This document shows positions 22,264-29,410 of a DNA stretch of 31,082 nt, piece after piece (within the stretch, counting starts at the first letter, position 1; each line of letters begins with the position of its first letter). The notes beneath the pieces were generated by a model. The model was not told the DNA's origin. It saw nothing but the letters and a program-made list of their open reading frames with translations, and did no database searches. The stretch lies in NCBI GenBank assembly GCA_042088665.1, contig JBELMB010000049.1, forward strand, positions 1 through 31,082, in the 5' to 3' direction. The position numbers and the translations under genes are program-made. The stretch comes from JBELMB01 sp042088665 (GTDB taxonomy: Bacteria; Pseudomonadota; Alphaproteobacteria; Rhodobacterales; Rhodobacteraceae).

Positions 22264-23460
22264 TTGGAAAAGACTTTGCAGCGCGTCCTTATTGCAGGCC
22301 TGGTCGTCGTGCCAGCTGGTTTCCTGTTGTTTGCGCAAGTCCCGATGAACCTCGACACAAGCCCATCAGGTTGGGTTTCGCTGACCGCTCTTGGGGCTTT
22401 GGCGGTCGCCGGGGGACGACGCGCCACACAACGATCCTCGGCATGGCATGGGCAGGCTCCGTCGTCGGGGCGCGCGCCCTTGCGCAATGCCCCGGCCAAT
22501 CTGCCGGCCGAGGCACAACAACGCGCCGTGCTGCGCTGCCTTCTGACCCTGCCTGACGAGACGGGTCATGTCTTTGGACAGAACACCGGATACGGCACAG
22601 GCTGGGACACGGGCAGAGACTCTGGCCGAGACTCTGGCCCGATGACCCGCGCCGAGGCCCTGACCTGGATCCTGCGGCGCTGCCTCTTGGCCTGCGGCGC
22701 CGAAGACCTGAACCGGCTCGACGCGGAACGCCGGCTGACGCTTTACGTGCTCAGCCAGGTGCTCTCGTCCACACCGGGCGACGCAGCCCGCCTTGCAGAC
22801 TTCTTTGCCCGTCCTGACGCCGTGCTTGGACTGCGCGACGAAGTAGAGCGTATCGCACTGGATCGGGCCATCTACGAACAGGACCTGAGACTGTTTCGTG
22901 CCACCGAAAAACTCTGGGTCGAGAGCTTTGCCACCATGGCCGACGGTGGCTGCACGCCACCGGATGTTCGTGCCCTTGGGGCATCGGACATCGACCTCTG
23001 GCACCACATCGTCGCAACCCATGACCCCAACCAGCAAGCCCCACGAGAGATCGCGCTCTGGTGCGTCGAACGACCCGGCTGCGACCGCGCGACGGTCGCG
23101 CTTTACCTTGCGCGCATCGCAGGTGAGGGCCACCTGCAGGCCGCGTGGGACCGCGGCGATCTCGCGTTCCTCGAAGCGGTCAGGGATCTGATCGATTCAT
23201 GGAACGCAGGCAGTTACCGGACGTGTATCCTTGGACTGACGCCGCCCGAAGCCCTCAAAGACGCCGCAGAGCGCGTCTCCGCGGCGTTGCAGGTGATCGC
23301 CCACCTCGATGAGGACCTCGACTGGGTTCTGCCAAGAGGCGCGTTCACCCCCCATCCAGGCCGCCCGCCCCGCCCGCGGGCGGCCTGGGACCTGGGCCAT
23401 GGCCTGTTGCGGCACTCGCCAGCCCGCAGCGATTACATGGAGCCGTCTGCACACAAGTAA
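22264..23460 (+). CDS. 398-residue membrane-anchored protein of unknown function
   Basis: The frame begins at a TTG (22264) three codons after an in-frame stop, so the gene cannot start earlier. No good ribosome-binding site is visible; the next in-frame ATG is at 22345. With the TTG the protein has one N-terminal membrane helix (VLIAGLVVVPAGFLLFAQ, about 8-25). A low-complexity stretch GYGTGWDTGRDSGRDSGP (about 108-125) is encoded by a 12-bp repeat. From about 128 to 370 it is a helical, Arg/Asp/Leu-rich region without clear motifs. The C-terminus is Pro/Arg-rich. I do not recognise a family. It splits the usual rimM-trmD pair. Codon use looks like its neighbours, so recent transfer is not indicated. 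Confidence 0.7.
   Translation: MEKTLQRVLIAGLVVVPAGFLLFAQVPMNLDTSPSGWVSLTALGALAVAGGRRATQRSSAWHGQAPSSGRAPLRNAPANLPAEAQQRAVLRCLLTLPDETGHVFGQNTGYGTGWDTGRDSGRDSGPMTRAEALTWILRRCLLACGAEDLNRLDAERRLTLYVLSQVLSSTPGDAARLADFFARPDAVLGLRDEVERIALDRAIYEQDLRLFRATEKLWVESFATMADGGCTPPDVRALGASDIDLWHHIVATHDPNQQAPREIALWCVERPGCDRATVALYLARIAGEGHLQAAWDRGDLAFLEAVRDLIDSWNAGSYRTCILGLTPPEALKDAAERVSAALQVIAHLDEDLDWVLPRGAFTPHPGRPPRPRAAWDLGHGLLRHSPARSDYMEPSAHK
22616..22639 (+). repeat. 12-bp in-frame direct repeat in the unknown gene
   Basis: GAGACTCTGGCC occurs twice without gap, encoding repeated R-D-S-G. It lies in the low-complexity linker and can change length without a frameshift. Confidence 0.85.
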
Positions 23461-23810
23461 GCCAGCGCGCGGCCCTGCCCGATACAGGGACCCGCACGAT
23501 GGCAGGATTTCGCGGCATAACAGGGTGGGGCCCTGTGCCGCGGCGCAGGGGGAGTGGGGTTTTCGTGGGGTACAGCGGTCACAGGCTGTCCCCGGCCCAC
23601 TCCCTGCCAGTGCAGGGCGCGTCACTCCGGTGAACTCCCTGCTGACGCCAAGCTGCCCCATGCACGATCCCCGTTCGACTTGCCCTGTGCGACTTGCCCC
23701 CATGCGACTTGCCCCGTGCGACTTGCCCCGTGCGACCTGATGGACCCGGTGGCGCTCCCCCGGCAAAGCGACTATGGCGATCCACGACCCAACAGCCCGA
23801 AGTGCCGTTC
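23461..23810. other. 350-bp structured region upstream of trmD
   Basis: No gene. It has three CCCTG/CAGGG hairpins: 23473-23489, the near-palindrome 23531-23550 and the perfect CCCTGC-CAGT-GCAGGG at 23602-23617. A 14-bp minisatellite follows. The GGGGTTTT after the second hairpin hints at a terminator for the unknown gene. Reading frames here are short shadows. Confidence 0.55.
23676..23739 (+). repeat. 14-bp minisatellite upstream of trmD
   Basis: Unit CGACTTGCCCCGTG. Copies: 23676-23689 (one mismatch), 23690-23704 (15 bp, variant), 23705-23718 and 23719-23732 (perfect), then a partial copy to 23739. A 14-bp unit shifts the frame every time, so this is not coding. Confidence 0.9.
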
Positions 23811-24659
23811 ATGACCGACCAGCCCAAACCGTCCCAGCCGTCTTCGAACCAGCCGTCTTCGACCCAGCCCAAACAGTCGGGCAAGTCGCACGGGCGCAAG
23901 ACCATGCGGCCGTCGCTGCAGCCGCGCGACCTGATGGCACAGGATCCGGAACTGGCCAGAGCGTGGCGCGCGCAGGTGATCACCCTGTTTCCAGAGGCCT
24001 TTCCGGGCACCCTTGGCCTGTCGTTGACCGGCAAGGCGCTGAAGGACGGCAAGTGGCAATTGCAGACCGTGCCCCTGCGCACCTTTGGCGAGGGCAAACA
24101 TCGCAACGTGGATGACACGCCGACCGGCGGCGGCGCCGGTATGGTGCTGCGCCCGGACGTGATGGCCGCCGCGATCGAGACGACGCGCGCCACCCAGTTC
24201 CCCGGCTCTCCGCTGATCTACCTCTCGCCACGCGGTCGTCCCTTTACCCAGGCCATGGCGCGCGATATGGCAGCGCGCCCCGGGATCACGCTGATCTGTG
24301 GCCGCTTCGAAGGGCTCGACCAGCGAGTGATCGACCACTTCGGCATCGCCGAGGTCTCGATGGGGGATTACGTCCTCACCGGCGGAGAGATCGCGGCGCA
24401 GGCCATGCTGGACGCCTGTGTTCGCCTCTTGCCCGGGGTGCTCGGCAACGCCGCCTCGACCGAGGAAGAAAGCTTTTCCGACGGGATGCTGGAACACCCG
24501 CAATACACGCGGCCAACGGTCTGGAACGGACAATCGGTTCCGGAGGTCCTGCTGTCCGGTCATCATGGCGAGATCGAGAAATGGCGCCGCGCCCAAAGCG
24601 AAGCACTGACGCAGGCCCGGCGGCCCGACCTCTGGGCCCAGCGCAACGAAACCGACTGA
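23811..24659 (+). CDS. trmD: tRNA (guanine-37-N1)-methyltransferase TrmD
   Basis: TrmD methylates G37 next to the anticodon using SAM and prevents +1 frameshifting. The 282-residue protein contains GEGKHRNVDDTPTGGGAGMVLRPD, LSPRGRPFTQ, LICGRFEGLDQRVID and GDYVLTGGE, the deep-knot SAM-binding elements. EEESFSDGMLEHPQYTRP is the last. The first about 45 residues are a Gln/Ser/Pro-rich tail including two PSS(N/T)Q repeats and the GRKTMRPSLQPRDLM element that I recall from roseobacter homologues. The ATG at 23811 is preferred because of that extension, although no clear ribosome-binding site stands before it. It ends the superoperon, convergent with a histidine kinase. Confidence 0.95.
   Translation: MTDQPKPSQPSSNQPSSTQPKQSGKSHGRKTMRPSLQPRDLMAQDPELARAWRAQVITLFPEAFPGTLGLSLTGKALKDGKWQLQTVPLRTFGEGKHRNVDDTPTGGGAGMVLRPDVMAAAIETTRATQFPGSPLIYLSPRGRPFTQAMARDMAARPGITLICGRFEGLDQRVIDHFGIAEVSMGDYVLTGGEIAAQAMLDACVRLLPGVLGNAASTEEESFSDGMLEHPQYTRPTVWNGQSVPEVLLSGHHGEIEKWRRAQSEALTQARRPDLWAQRNETD
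23835..23864 (+). repeat. 15-bp in-frame repeat in the TrmD N-terminus
   Basis: CAGCCGTCTTCGAAC (23835-23849) and CAGCCGTCTTCGACC (23850-23864) differ at one base and encode Q-P-S-S-(N/T). This allows length change of the tail without a frameshift. Confidence 0.9.
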
Positions 24660-24697
24660 CCCGGCATCATGGGCTGACAAAAGGTTTGCGACCGGAT

Positions 24698-24707
24698 CCC
24701 CGCGGGG
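24698..24707. terminator. CCCCGCGGGG palindrome between convergent trmD and histidine kinase
   Basis: A 10-bp perfect palindrome in the 82-bp gap between two convergent stops. A weak terminator candidate without a T tract. Confidence 0.3.
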
Positions 24708-24741
24708 GGAGGTCATAGGCATCATTCCGGAGTGACCCGCG

Positions 24742-26760
24742 TCAGCCCTTTTGCAAGGCGCGCTTGAGTTCCAGCGCAAGTCGTCCCGGCGGGCAGGGTT
24801 TGGGCAGGATCGGCGCGACCACATCGCCCATCTCCGTGTTTGAAAAGCCGGTGTAGCCGGACATGTAGAGGACCGGCAGATCCGGCCGCATCTCACGCAA
24901 CTGGCGCGCCAGTTCGAAGCCACCGACGCCACCGGGCATGACCACATCGGTCAACACCAGTTCAACCGGCGCCACCTCTTTCAGGATCTGCAGTGCGTCC
25001 CTGCCCGAGGGGGCCGTGATCACTTCGTATCCCATCGAGGCGATCAACTCCTGCATCAGTTCCAGCAAGTGGCGCTCGTCCTCGACGATCAGGATCCGCT
25101 GCCCCTCGCCCTGTCGGGCCAGCGGGTCATCGTCCGGGGGGACGTCTTCGTAAGGCGCAGGCACACGCGGCAACAGCAGCCGGACGGATGTGCCGCGCCC
25201 CGGGGCAGAGTGCAGCGTCATCTCGCCCCCGGCTTGCTGCATGAACCCATAGACCATGGACAGGCCCAAACCGGTGCCCGAAGACGCATCCTTGGTGGAA
25301 AAGAACGGATCGACCGCGCGGCACTGGATCTCCTTGCTCATGCCGGGACCGTTGTCTGTCACGGCAAACTCCACAAACCCGTTGGCGCCCCAATCCGTCG
25401 ATGACGCGTTGAAGCCTTGCGGTTGCGACAAGGCGAGGGCAGTGTGCCCCGGCAGATCCTGCTCCTGCGCGCCCTTGTCGGCATTCGGGTCGGACACCGC
25501 GCGCACGCTCACTTCGATCACGCCACCGGTGGCTTTCTCATGGATCGCATCCCGGCTGTTCAGAACGAGGTTCAGCAACGCGTTTTCCAGTTGCGAGCCG
25601 TCGCAATGCACCCATGCGGGGTCGTCGTCATGGGCAAAGCGCAGGTCGATGTCCGCCTCGATCAGCGGGACGGCCATTTGTTGAAACTCCCCCAGCAGGG
25701 CATGCACGGGCTCTGGTTTCTCGATGCCGGGTTGGTGACGGGCAAAGGCCAGCAGGCGCCGGGTCATCTCTGCGCCGCGGGCAAGCGTGCTCTGGACAGT
25801 GCCGAGATAGGCATACCGGCTCTTGATGTCGGGGGCATCCTTGGCCAGCTCTGCCGCGTATTGAATGGTCGCAAGCAGGTTGTTGAAGTCATGCGCGATG
25901 CCGCCGGTCAACTGGCCCAGCGCATCCAGCCGGGCGGAGCGTTCGATCTGCTGGCGCTGCTTTTCCTGTTCGGTCACATCGTCGAGAATGAGCACGGTCT
26001 TCAGCGGCGTGTAGGGCGCCTTGACCGGAGCGCAGGCAACCCGGACATAGCGCACCTCGCCCGAGCGGCGCGTCATGACCGCCAGTTCGCCGCGAATGGT
26101 GCTGCCATCCAGAGCGCGCCGGATCGGGTTCTTTGCCTCCTCCAGCGGCGCCATGCCGACACCATCCACAAAGGAGATGTCCTGCGGCCATGCAAACGGA
26201 ACCGGCCCCTGTTTGCCGCCAAGCACATGCCGGCCAAAGGCATTGATCGCCAGCACTTCGCCGCTTGCGCTCAGCCCGACGATGGCGCTTTGCGTGGCGT
26301 TCATGATCAGGCTGAGGAACCGGTTCGAATTCGACACGCGCCGTCCGCGCTGCGGGGTGACATCGCGGTGCACGGCAAACAGGCGCGCAGCCCCATCGTC
26401 ATCCCGCACAACAAGTCCGTTGCACCGCGCCCAGACCGTTTCTCCGGTGATATGGCGATAGCGCAGCGTGATCTCAAAGGGGTTTTCGGGGTGCGTGGCG
26501 TGGCGGTGCAGGTTCTGCCGCGCCAGTTCCATGTCCTCCGGAAAGACCAGATCGCGCAGCAGCGCCGGGGCCTCTGCATCCGTGGGCTCCTCATGGCCCA
26601 GCATGCGCCAGAATTCCGGGCTGATGTAGCGCGCCTCCTCGTCGTAGACGTCGCCGAACCACAGCCCATCGAGCACTTCGTATTGCATGAACCCCCAAAG
26701 TTCAGGGCGCTGCGAGAACAGCTGCGTCAGCTCGGACTTGAGCCTCTTGGAGAGGGACAT
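24742..26760 (-). CDS. hybrid histidine kinase with two PAS domains and a C-terminal receiver
   Basis: The 672-residue protein has no membrane segment, so it is a cytoplasmic sensor. PAS 1 covers about 22-140, with YISPEFWRMLGHEEPTD and a VWARCNGLVVRDDDG-PAC-like motif. PAS 2 covers about 146-265. The HisKA helix has the phospho-accepting His290 in GGIAHDFNNLLATIQ. The ATPase domain shows the N box LENALLNLVLNSRDA (391-405), DNGPGM (469-474) and GTGLGL (495-500). The receiver domain (about 554-672) has the acidic pair Glu560/Asp561, phospho-acceptor Asp605 in LTDVVMPG and Lys654. The H-D-F-N-N motif marks the subfamily that often works as CckA-like or PAS hybrid sensors. Its partner is unknown; no separate response regulator is next to it. 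The gene is convergent with trmD and divergent from rplS. Confidence 0.95.
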   Translation of the reverse strand: MSLSKRLKSELTQLFSQRPELWGFMQYEVLDGLWFGDVYDEEARYISPEFWRMLGHEEPTDAEAPALLRDLVFPEDMELARQNLHRHATHPENPFEITLRYRHITGETVWARCNGLVVRDDDGAARLFAVHRDVTPQRGRRVSNSNRFLSLIMNATQSAIVGLSASGEVLAINAFGRHVLGGKQGPVPFAWPQDISFVDGVGMAPLEEAKNPIRRALDGSTIRGELAVMTRRSGEVRYVRVACAPVKAPYTPLKTVLILDDVTEQEKQRQQIERSARLDALGQLTGGIAHDFNNLLATIQYAAELAKDAPDIKSRYAYLGTVQSTLARGAEMTRRLLAFARHQPGIEKPEPVHALLGEFQQMAVPLIEADIDLRFAHDDDPAWVHCDGSQLENALLNLVLNSRDAIHEKATGGVIEVSVRAVSDPNADKGAQEQDLPGHTALALSQPQGFNASSTDWGANGFVEFAVTDNGPGMSKEIQCRAVDPFFSTKDASSGTGLGLSMVYGFMQQAGGEMTLHSAPGRGTSVRLLLPRVPAPYEDVPPDDDPLARQGEGQRILIVEDERHLLELMQELIASMGYEVITAPSGRDALQILKEVAPVELVLTDVVMPGGVGGFELARQLREMRPDLPVLYMSGYTGFSNTEMGDVVAPILPKPCPPGRLALELKRALQKG

Positions 26761-27134
26761 GCAGTTTACACCCGCTGAACTTGTAAATCTGAGTTAACCC
26801 TATTTTGCAGAGGCTGTCAGCCAGCATCACCTGCGACCCTTTTTGTGGCTCTGTCGGACGCTCGGATACAGCCTTGCTGAGAGGCGGCAAACCCCTTGGA
26901 AATTCCTTGATTTGACGGCTTTACGCGCATAGGAAGGCGCATCTCAAGGCATCGGGGCGACTCGGTGCCTTTGGGGTTCGTGGGCCACAATTGGCGCAGC
27001 TGCTCTGACGAGGCACCTTTTGCCTCCTCTCTGACGAATGCGCCCGGCACGCGAGAAGCAAATAATCAGCTGGCCCCCAGATGGGTCAGACATCTCCGCG
27101 GGCAAACCGCGACGTACAATAAGGAGTGCATCAG
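26761..27134. other. 374-bp region between kinase and rplS: promoter and leader
   Basis: No gene. It must carry the promoters of both divergent genes. TTGATT/TTGACG at 26907-26917 is a possible -35 with a poor -10. GAGGCA-CCTTT-TGCCTC (27010-27026) is a perfect 6-bp hairpin flanked by direct repeats CTCTGACGA (27003-27011 and 27028-27036), which may be part of the rplS leader. Confidence 0.45.
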
Positions 27135-27515
27135 ATGGACCTGATCGCGCAATTGGAAGCAGAGCAGATCGCTCAGCTGGGGAAAGAGATCCCCGACTTC
27201 AAGGCCGGTGACACCGTGCGTGTCGGCTACAAGGTGACCGAAGGGTCGCGTTCTCGTGTGCAGAACTACGAAGGTGTGTGCATCAGCCGCAAGCACGGCA
27301 AGGGCATCGCCGGTTCGTTCACCGTGCGCAAGATTTCGTTTGGCGAAGGCGTCGAACGTGTCTTCCCGCTGCATTCCACGAACATCGAGTCGATTCAGGT
27401 CGTCCGCCGTGGCCGCGTTCGCCGCGCAAAGATGTACTACCTGCGCGCACGTCGTGGCAAATCCGCACGTATCGCGGAGGACACCACCTACAAGCCGCTT
27501 AAGTCCAAGGCCTGA
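27135..27515 (+). CDS. rplS: 50S ribosomal protein L19
   Basis: L19 lies at the 30S-50S interface. The 126-residue protein has the family signature MDLIAQLEAEQIAQLGKEIPDFKAGDTVRV, then YKVTEGSRSRVQNYEGVCISRK and the highly conserved GEGVERVFPLHSTNIESIQVVRRGRVRRAKMYYLR. The ATG at 27135 with AAGGAG 8 nt upstream is preferred over the GTG at 27126, whose first base lies inside that site. The tail ARIAEDTTYKPLKSKA is normal. It leads an rplS-rpmE pair 14 bp apart, separated from trmD by the minus-strand hybrid kinase, whereas rpsP-rimM-trmD-rplS is often continuous. Confidence 0.98.
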   Translation: MDLIAQLEAEQIAQLGKEIPDFKAGDTVRVGYKVTEGSRSRVQNYEGVCISRKHGKGIAGSFTVRKISFGEGVERVFPLHSTNIESIQVVRRGRVRRAKMYYLRARRGKSARIAEDTTYKPLKSKA

Positions 27516-27529
27516 AAGGAGCGCATGTC

Positions 27530-27751
27530 ATGAAAAAGAACCTGCACCCCGACTACCATTTCGTGACCGTCAAGATGACAGACGGCACCGAATTCCAGAC
27601 CCGCACCACATGGGGCAAGGAAGGCGACACGCTCGTCCTCGACATTGACCCCACCGCGCACCCGGCGTGGACCGGTGGCGGCACGCGCCTGCTCGACCAG
27701 GGCGGCCGCGTCTCCAAGTTCAAGAAAAAGTACGAAGGCCTGGGTTTCTAA
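27530..27751 (+). CDS. rpmE: 50S ribosomal protein L31 (zinc-free type)
   Basis: The 73-residue protein starts MKKNLHPDYHFVTVKMTDG, the L31 start. TRTTWGKEGDTLVLDIDPTAHPAWTGG and the end KFKKKYEGLGF are typical of alphaproteobacterial L31. The CxxC zinc-binding pairs of the type A protein are absent; there are no Cys residues at all. It is the C-minus form that does not need zinc, which some bacteria use in zinc limitation and others, including many alphaproteobacteria, use always. AAGGAG lies at good distance upstream. It is followed about 65 bp later by a strong hairpin that overlaps the next gene. Confidence 0.95.
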   Translation: MKKNLHPDYHFVTVKMTDGTEFQTRTTWGKEGDTLVLDIDPTAHPAWTGGGTRLLDQGGRVSKFKKKYEGLGF

Positions 27752-27801
27752 AACCAGCCGCCTTGGTGGAGGTGGCGCCTGTCACCCCCCGCGCTTGCGC
27801 G

Positions 27802-29199
27802 TTATTCACCCGCAGGAACGCCGCTCAGCCGAGCGGCGTTTTGCGTTCGGGGGGCCGGCACCGGTTGGGCGTGCGCCCCCTGTGCCTTTGCTGTCTCGCT
27901 TCTGGGCGACGGCACTTGGGGCAGATACAGCAGGACCTCGGTGCCCTGCCGCGAACTGCGGATTTCCAGCCCACCGTCCTGTTCCTGCACAAACCCCGTC
28001 ACCATGGACAACCCCAGACCGGTGCCCTGCCCCGGCGGCTTTGTCGTGAAGAAGGGTTCCGCCACCTTGAACAGATTGTCCGGTGGAATGCCGGTGCCAG
28101 TGTCGCGCACCGAGACCACCACGTATTCACCGGCGGGCAGCATCTGCCCGTTCGCCATGAGGCGCGCACCTTCCAGATAGGCAGGCGACACCGTCACGCG
28201 CAACCGCCCGCTTTCGGGCATGGCATCCACCGCGTTCTTGGCGAGGTTCAGCAGGGCCGTGGTCAGCTGTGATTCGTCCACCTGCACATGCGGGGTGCCG
28301 GGGGCCTTGACCAGTTTCCAACCGATGCGCGACGGAATCAGCGTCTGCATCAGCGATGTGATCTCTTCGACTGCGGCATTGGCATCGACCAACCGCCGCC
28401 GCGTCGGCGCCTTGCGGGCATAGATCAACAGCTGATGCACCACGGACTCGGCGCGTTTGGCCGCCGCCTGGGCCTCTTGCACCGCGGCGCGACGTTCCTT
28501 GGGATCATCCAGCACGTGGTAGAGTTCCAGATTGCCCTGCACCACGGTCAGCACATTGTTGAAGTCATGCGCCACGCCCCCCGCCAAGCGGCCAATCGCC
28601 GACATCTTCTGGTCCTGCGCCAACTGCGTGGCCGCGTCTTCGAGGGCCAGTCGGGACCGGCGGGCAAAGAGCATCGCCAGCGACACGTAGACAATGGCAG
28701 AGCACGTGGCAAAGATCGCACCTGCCTTGCCCAGCGGATCTGGGAAAACAGGCAGATAGGCCAGCAGGATCACCATACCGCAGCAGGCAAATATGGTGTT
28801 TTGCGCCCAATTCAGCCACAAGATACGGTCGCCGCGCCGGATGTGATAGGCCACAGTGGTCGCCATCAGCAAGCCTCCGCCGTAGATCAGCACCGGATCA
28901 CCGAAGATGATCATCGAGACGGGCATCGGCACAAAGGTCAACGTGATGAGCACAAAGAGCCCGCCGCCGATCCGCACATCCCACTGGGTTGCCTGTGTCA
29001 AACGTGCGCTGGTGAAAGCATGGTGCACCACGTGAACGCCATAAAACGCCCCCGCCCAGTAAAACGCGCTCCACCATCCTGCATAGACAAAGATCAGCAC
29101 GGCGCCGACGCCAACCGCCCCCATGCGCGGCGCCCATTCTCGCCAATCGCCATACTCGATATCGTACAGCAATTGCACTTCCTGACGGGGATCGGTCAT
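27802..29199 (-). CDS. membrane-bound histidine kinase without receiver
   Basis: The 465-residue protein has a membrane sensor region of about six helices (about 27-180, e.g. MGAVGVGAVLIFVYAGW and LFVLITLTFVPMPVSMIIFG). A HisKA domain follows with phospho-acceptor His211 in GGVAHDFNNVLTVV, then the N box LTTALLNLAKNAVDAM (312-327), DTGTGI (366-371) and GTGLGL (392-397). No periplasmic ligand domain and no receiver are present. The last about 35 residues are a disordered Pro/Ala/Gln tail. The kinase core is the same H-D-F-N-N type as the hybrid kinase 1 kb away. The last codons coincide with a terminator hairpin for rpmE. The signal and response regulator are unknown. Confidence 0.94.
   Translation of the reverse strand: MTDPRQEVQLLYDIEYGDWREWAPRMGAVGVGAVLIFVYAGWWSAFYWAGAFYGVHVVHHAFTSARLTQATQWDVRIGGGLFVLITLTFVPMPVSMIIFGDPVLIYGGGLLMATTVAYHIRRGDRILWLNWAQNTIFACCGMVILLAYLPVFPDPLGKAGAIFATCSAIVYVSLAMLFARRSRLALEDAATQLAQDQKMSAIGRLAGGVAHDFNNVLTVVQGNLELYHVLDDPKERRAAVQEAQAAAKRAESVVHQLLIYARKAPTRRRLVDANAAVEEITSLMQTLIPSRIGWKLVKAPGTPHVQVDESQLTTALLNLAKNAVDAMPESGRLRVTVSPAYLEGARLMANGQMLPAGEYVVVSVRDTGTGIPPDNLFKVAEPFFTTKPPGQGTGLGLSMVTGFVQEQDGGLEIRSSRQGTEVLLYLPQVPSPRSETAKAQGAHAQPVPAPRTQNAARLSGVPAGE
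27817..27844 (+). terminator. terminator of rplS-rpmE inside the kinase 3' end
   Basis: AACGCCGCTC (27817-27826), AGCC loop, GAGCGGCGTT (27831-27840): a perfect 10-bp stem, then TTGCGTT. With the two Ts at the stem end there are four in a row. It would also work on the minus strand within the kinase coding end, at residues RLSGV. Confidence 0.8.
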
Positions 29200-29410
29200 G
29201 CAGGCGATGAACTCATACTAGAGGGCGAAGGACAGAAGGAGGCGAACTGAAAACTCTCTTACACGTCAAGGCTGAACGGCTTACGCGCGACCGACGGTGA
29301 CACCATGGATGCCGCAGGCGACGCTACGTCAGCCATACAGCAAAACAGGGCCTTTTCGCAACGTCCATGACCCGCCAACGGCCATGCGGGCCCGTATGAC
29401 GGACCGTTTG

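Noticed and set aside
22366..23133. 255-codon minus-strand frame in the unknown gene region
   Set aside because: The plus-strand 398-codon frame is longer, starts right after a stop, has a membrane helix and fits the direction of the operon. The minus frame has no motif.
23676..23739. CRISPR array
   Set aside because: The 14-bp units are directly adjacent, with no spacers and no cas genes; it is a minisatellite.
25417..26778. 453-codon plus-strand frame opposite the hybrid kinase
   Set aside because: The minus-strand kinase motifs are complete; this is its shadow.
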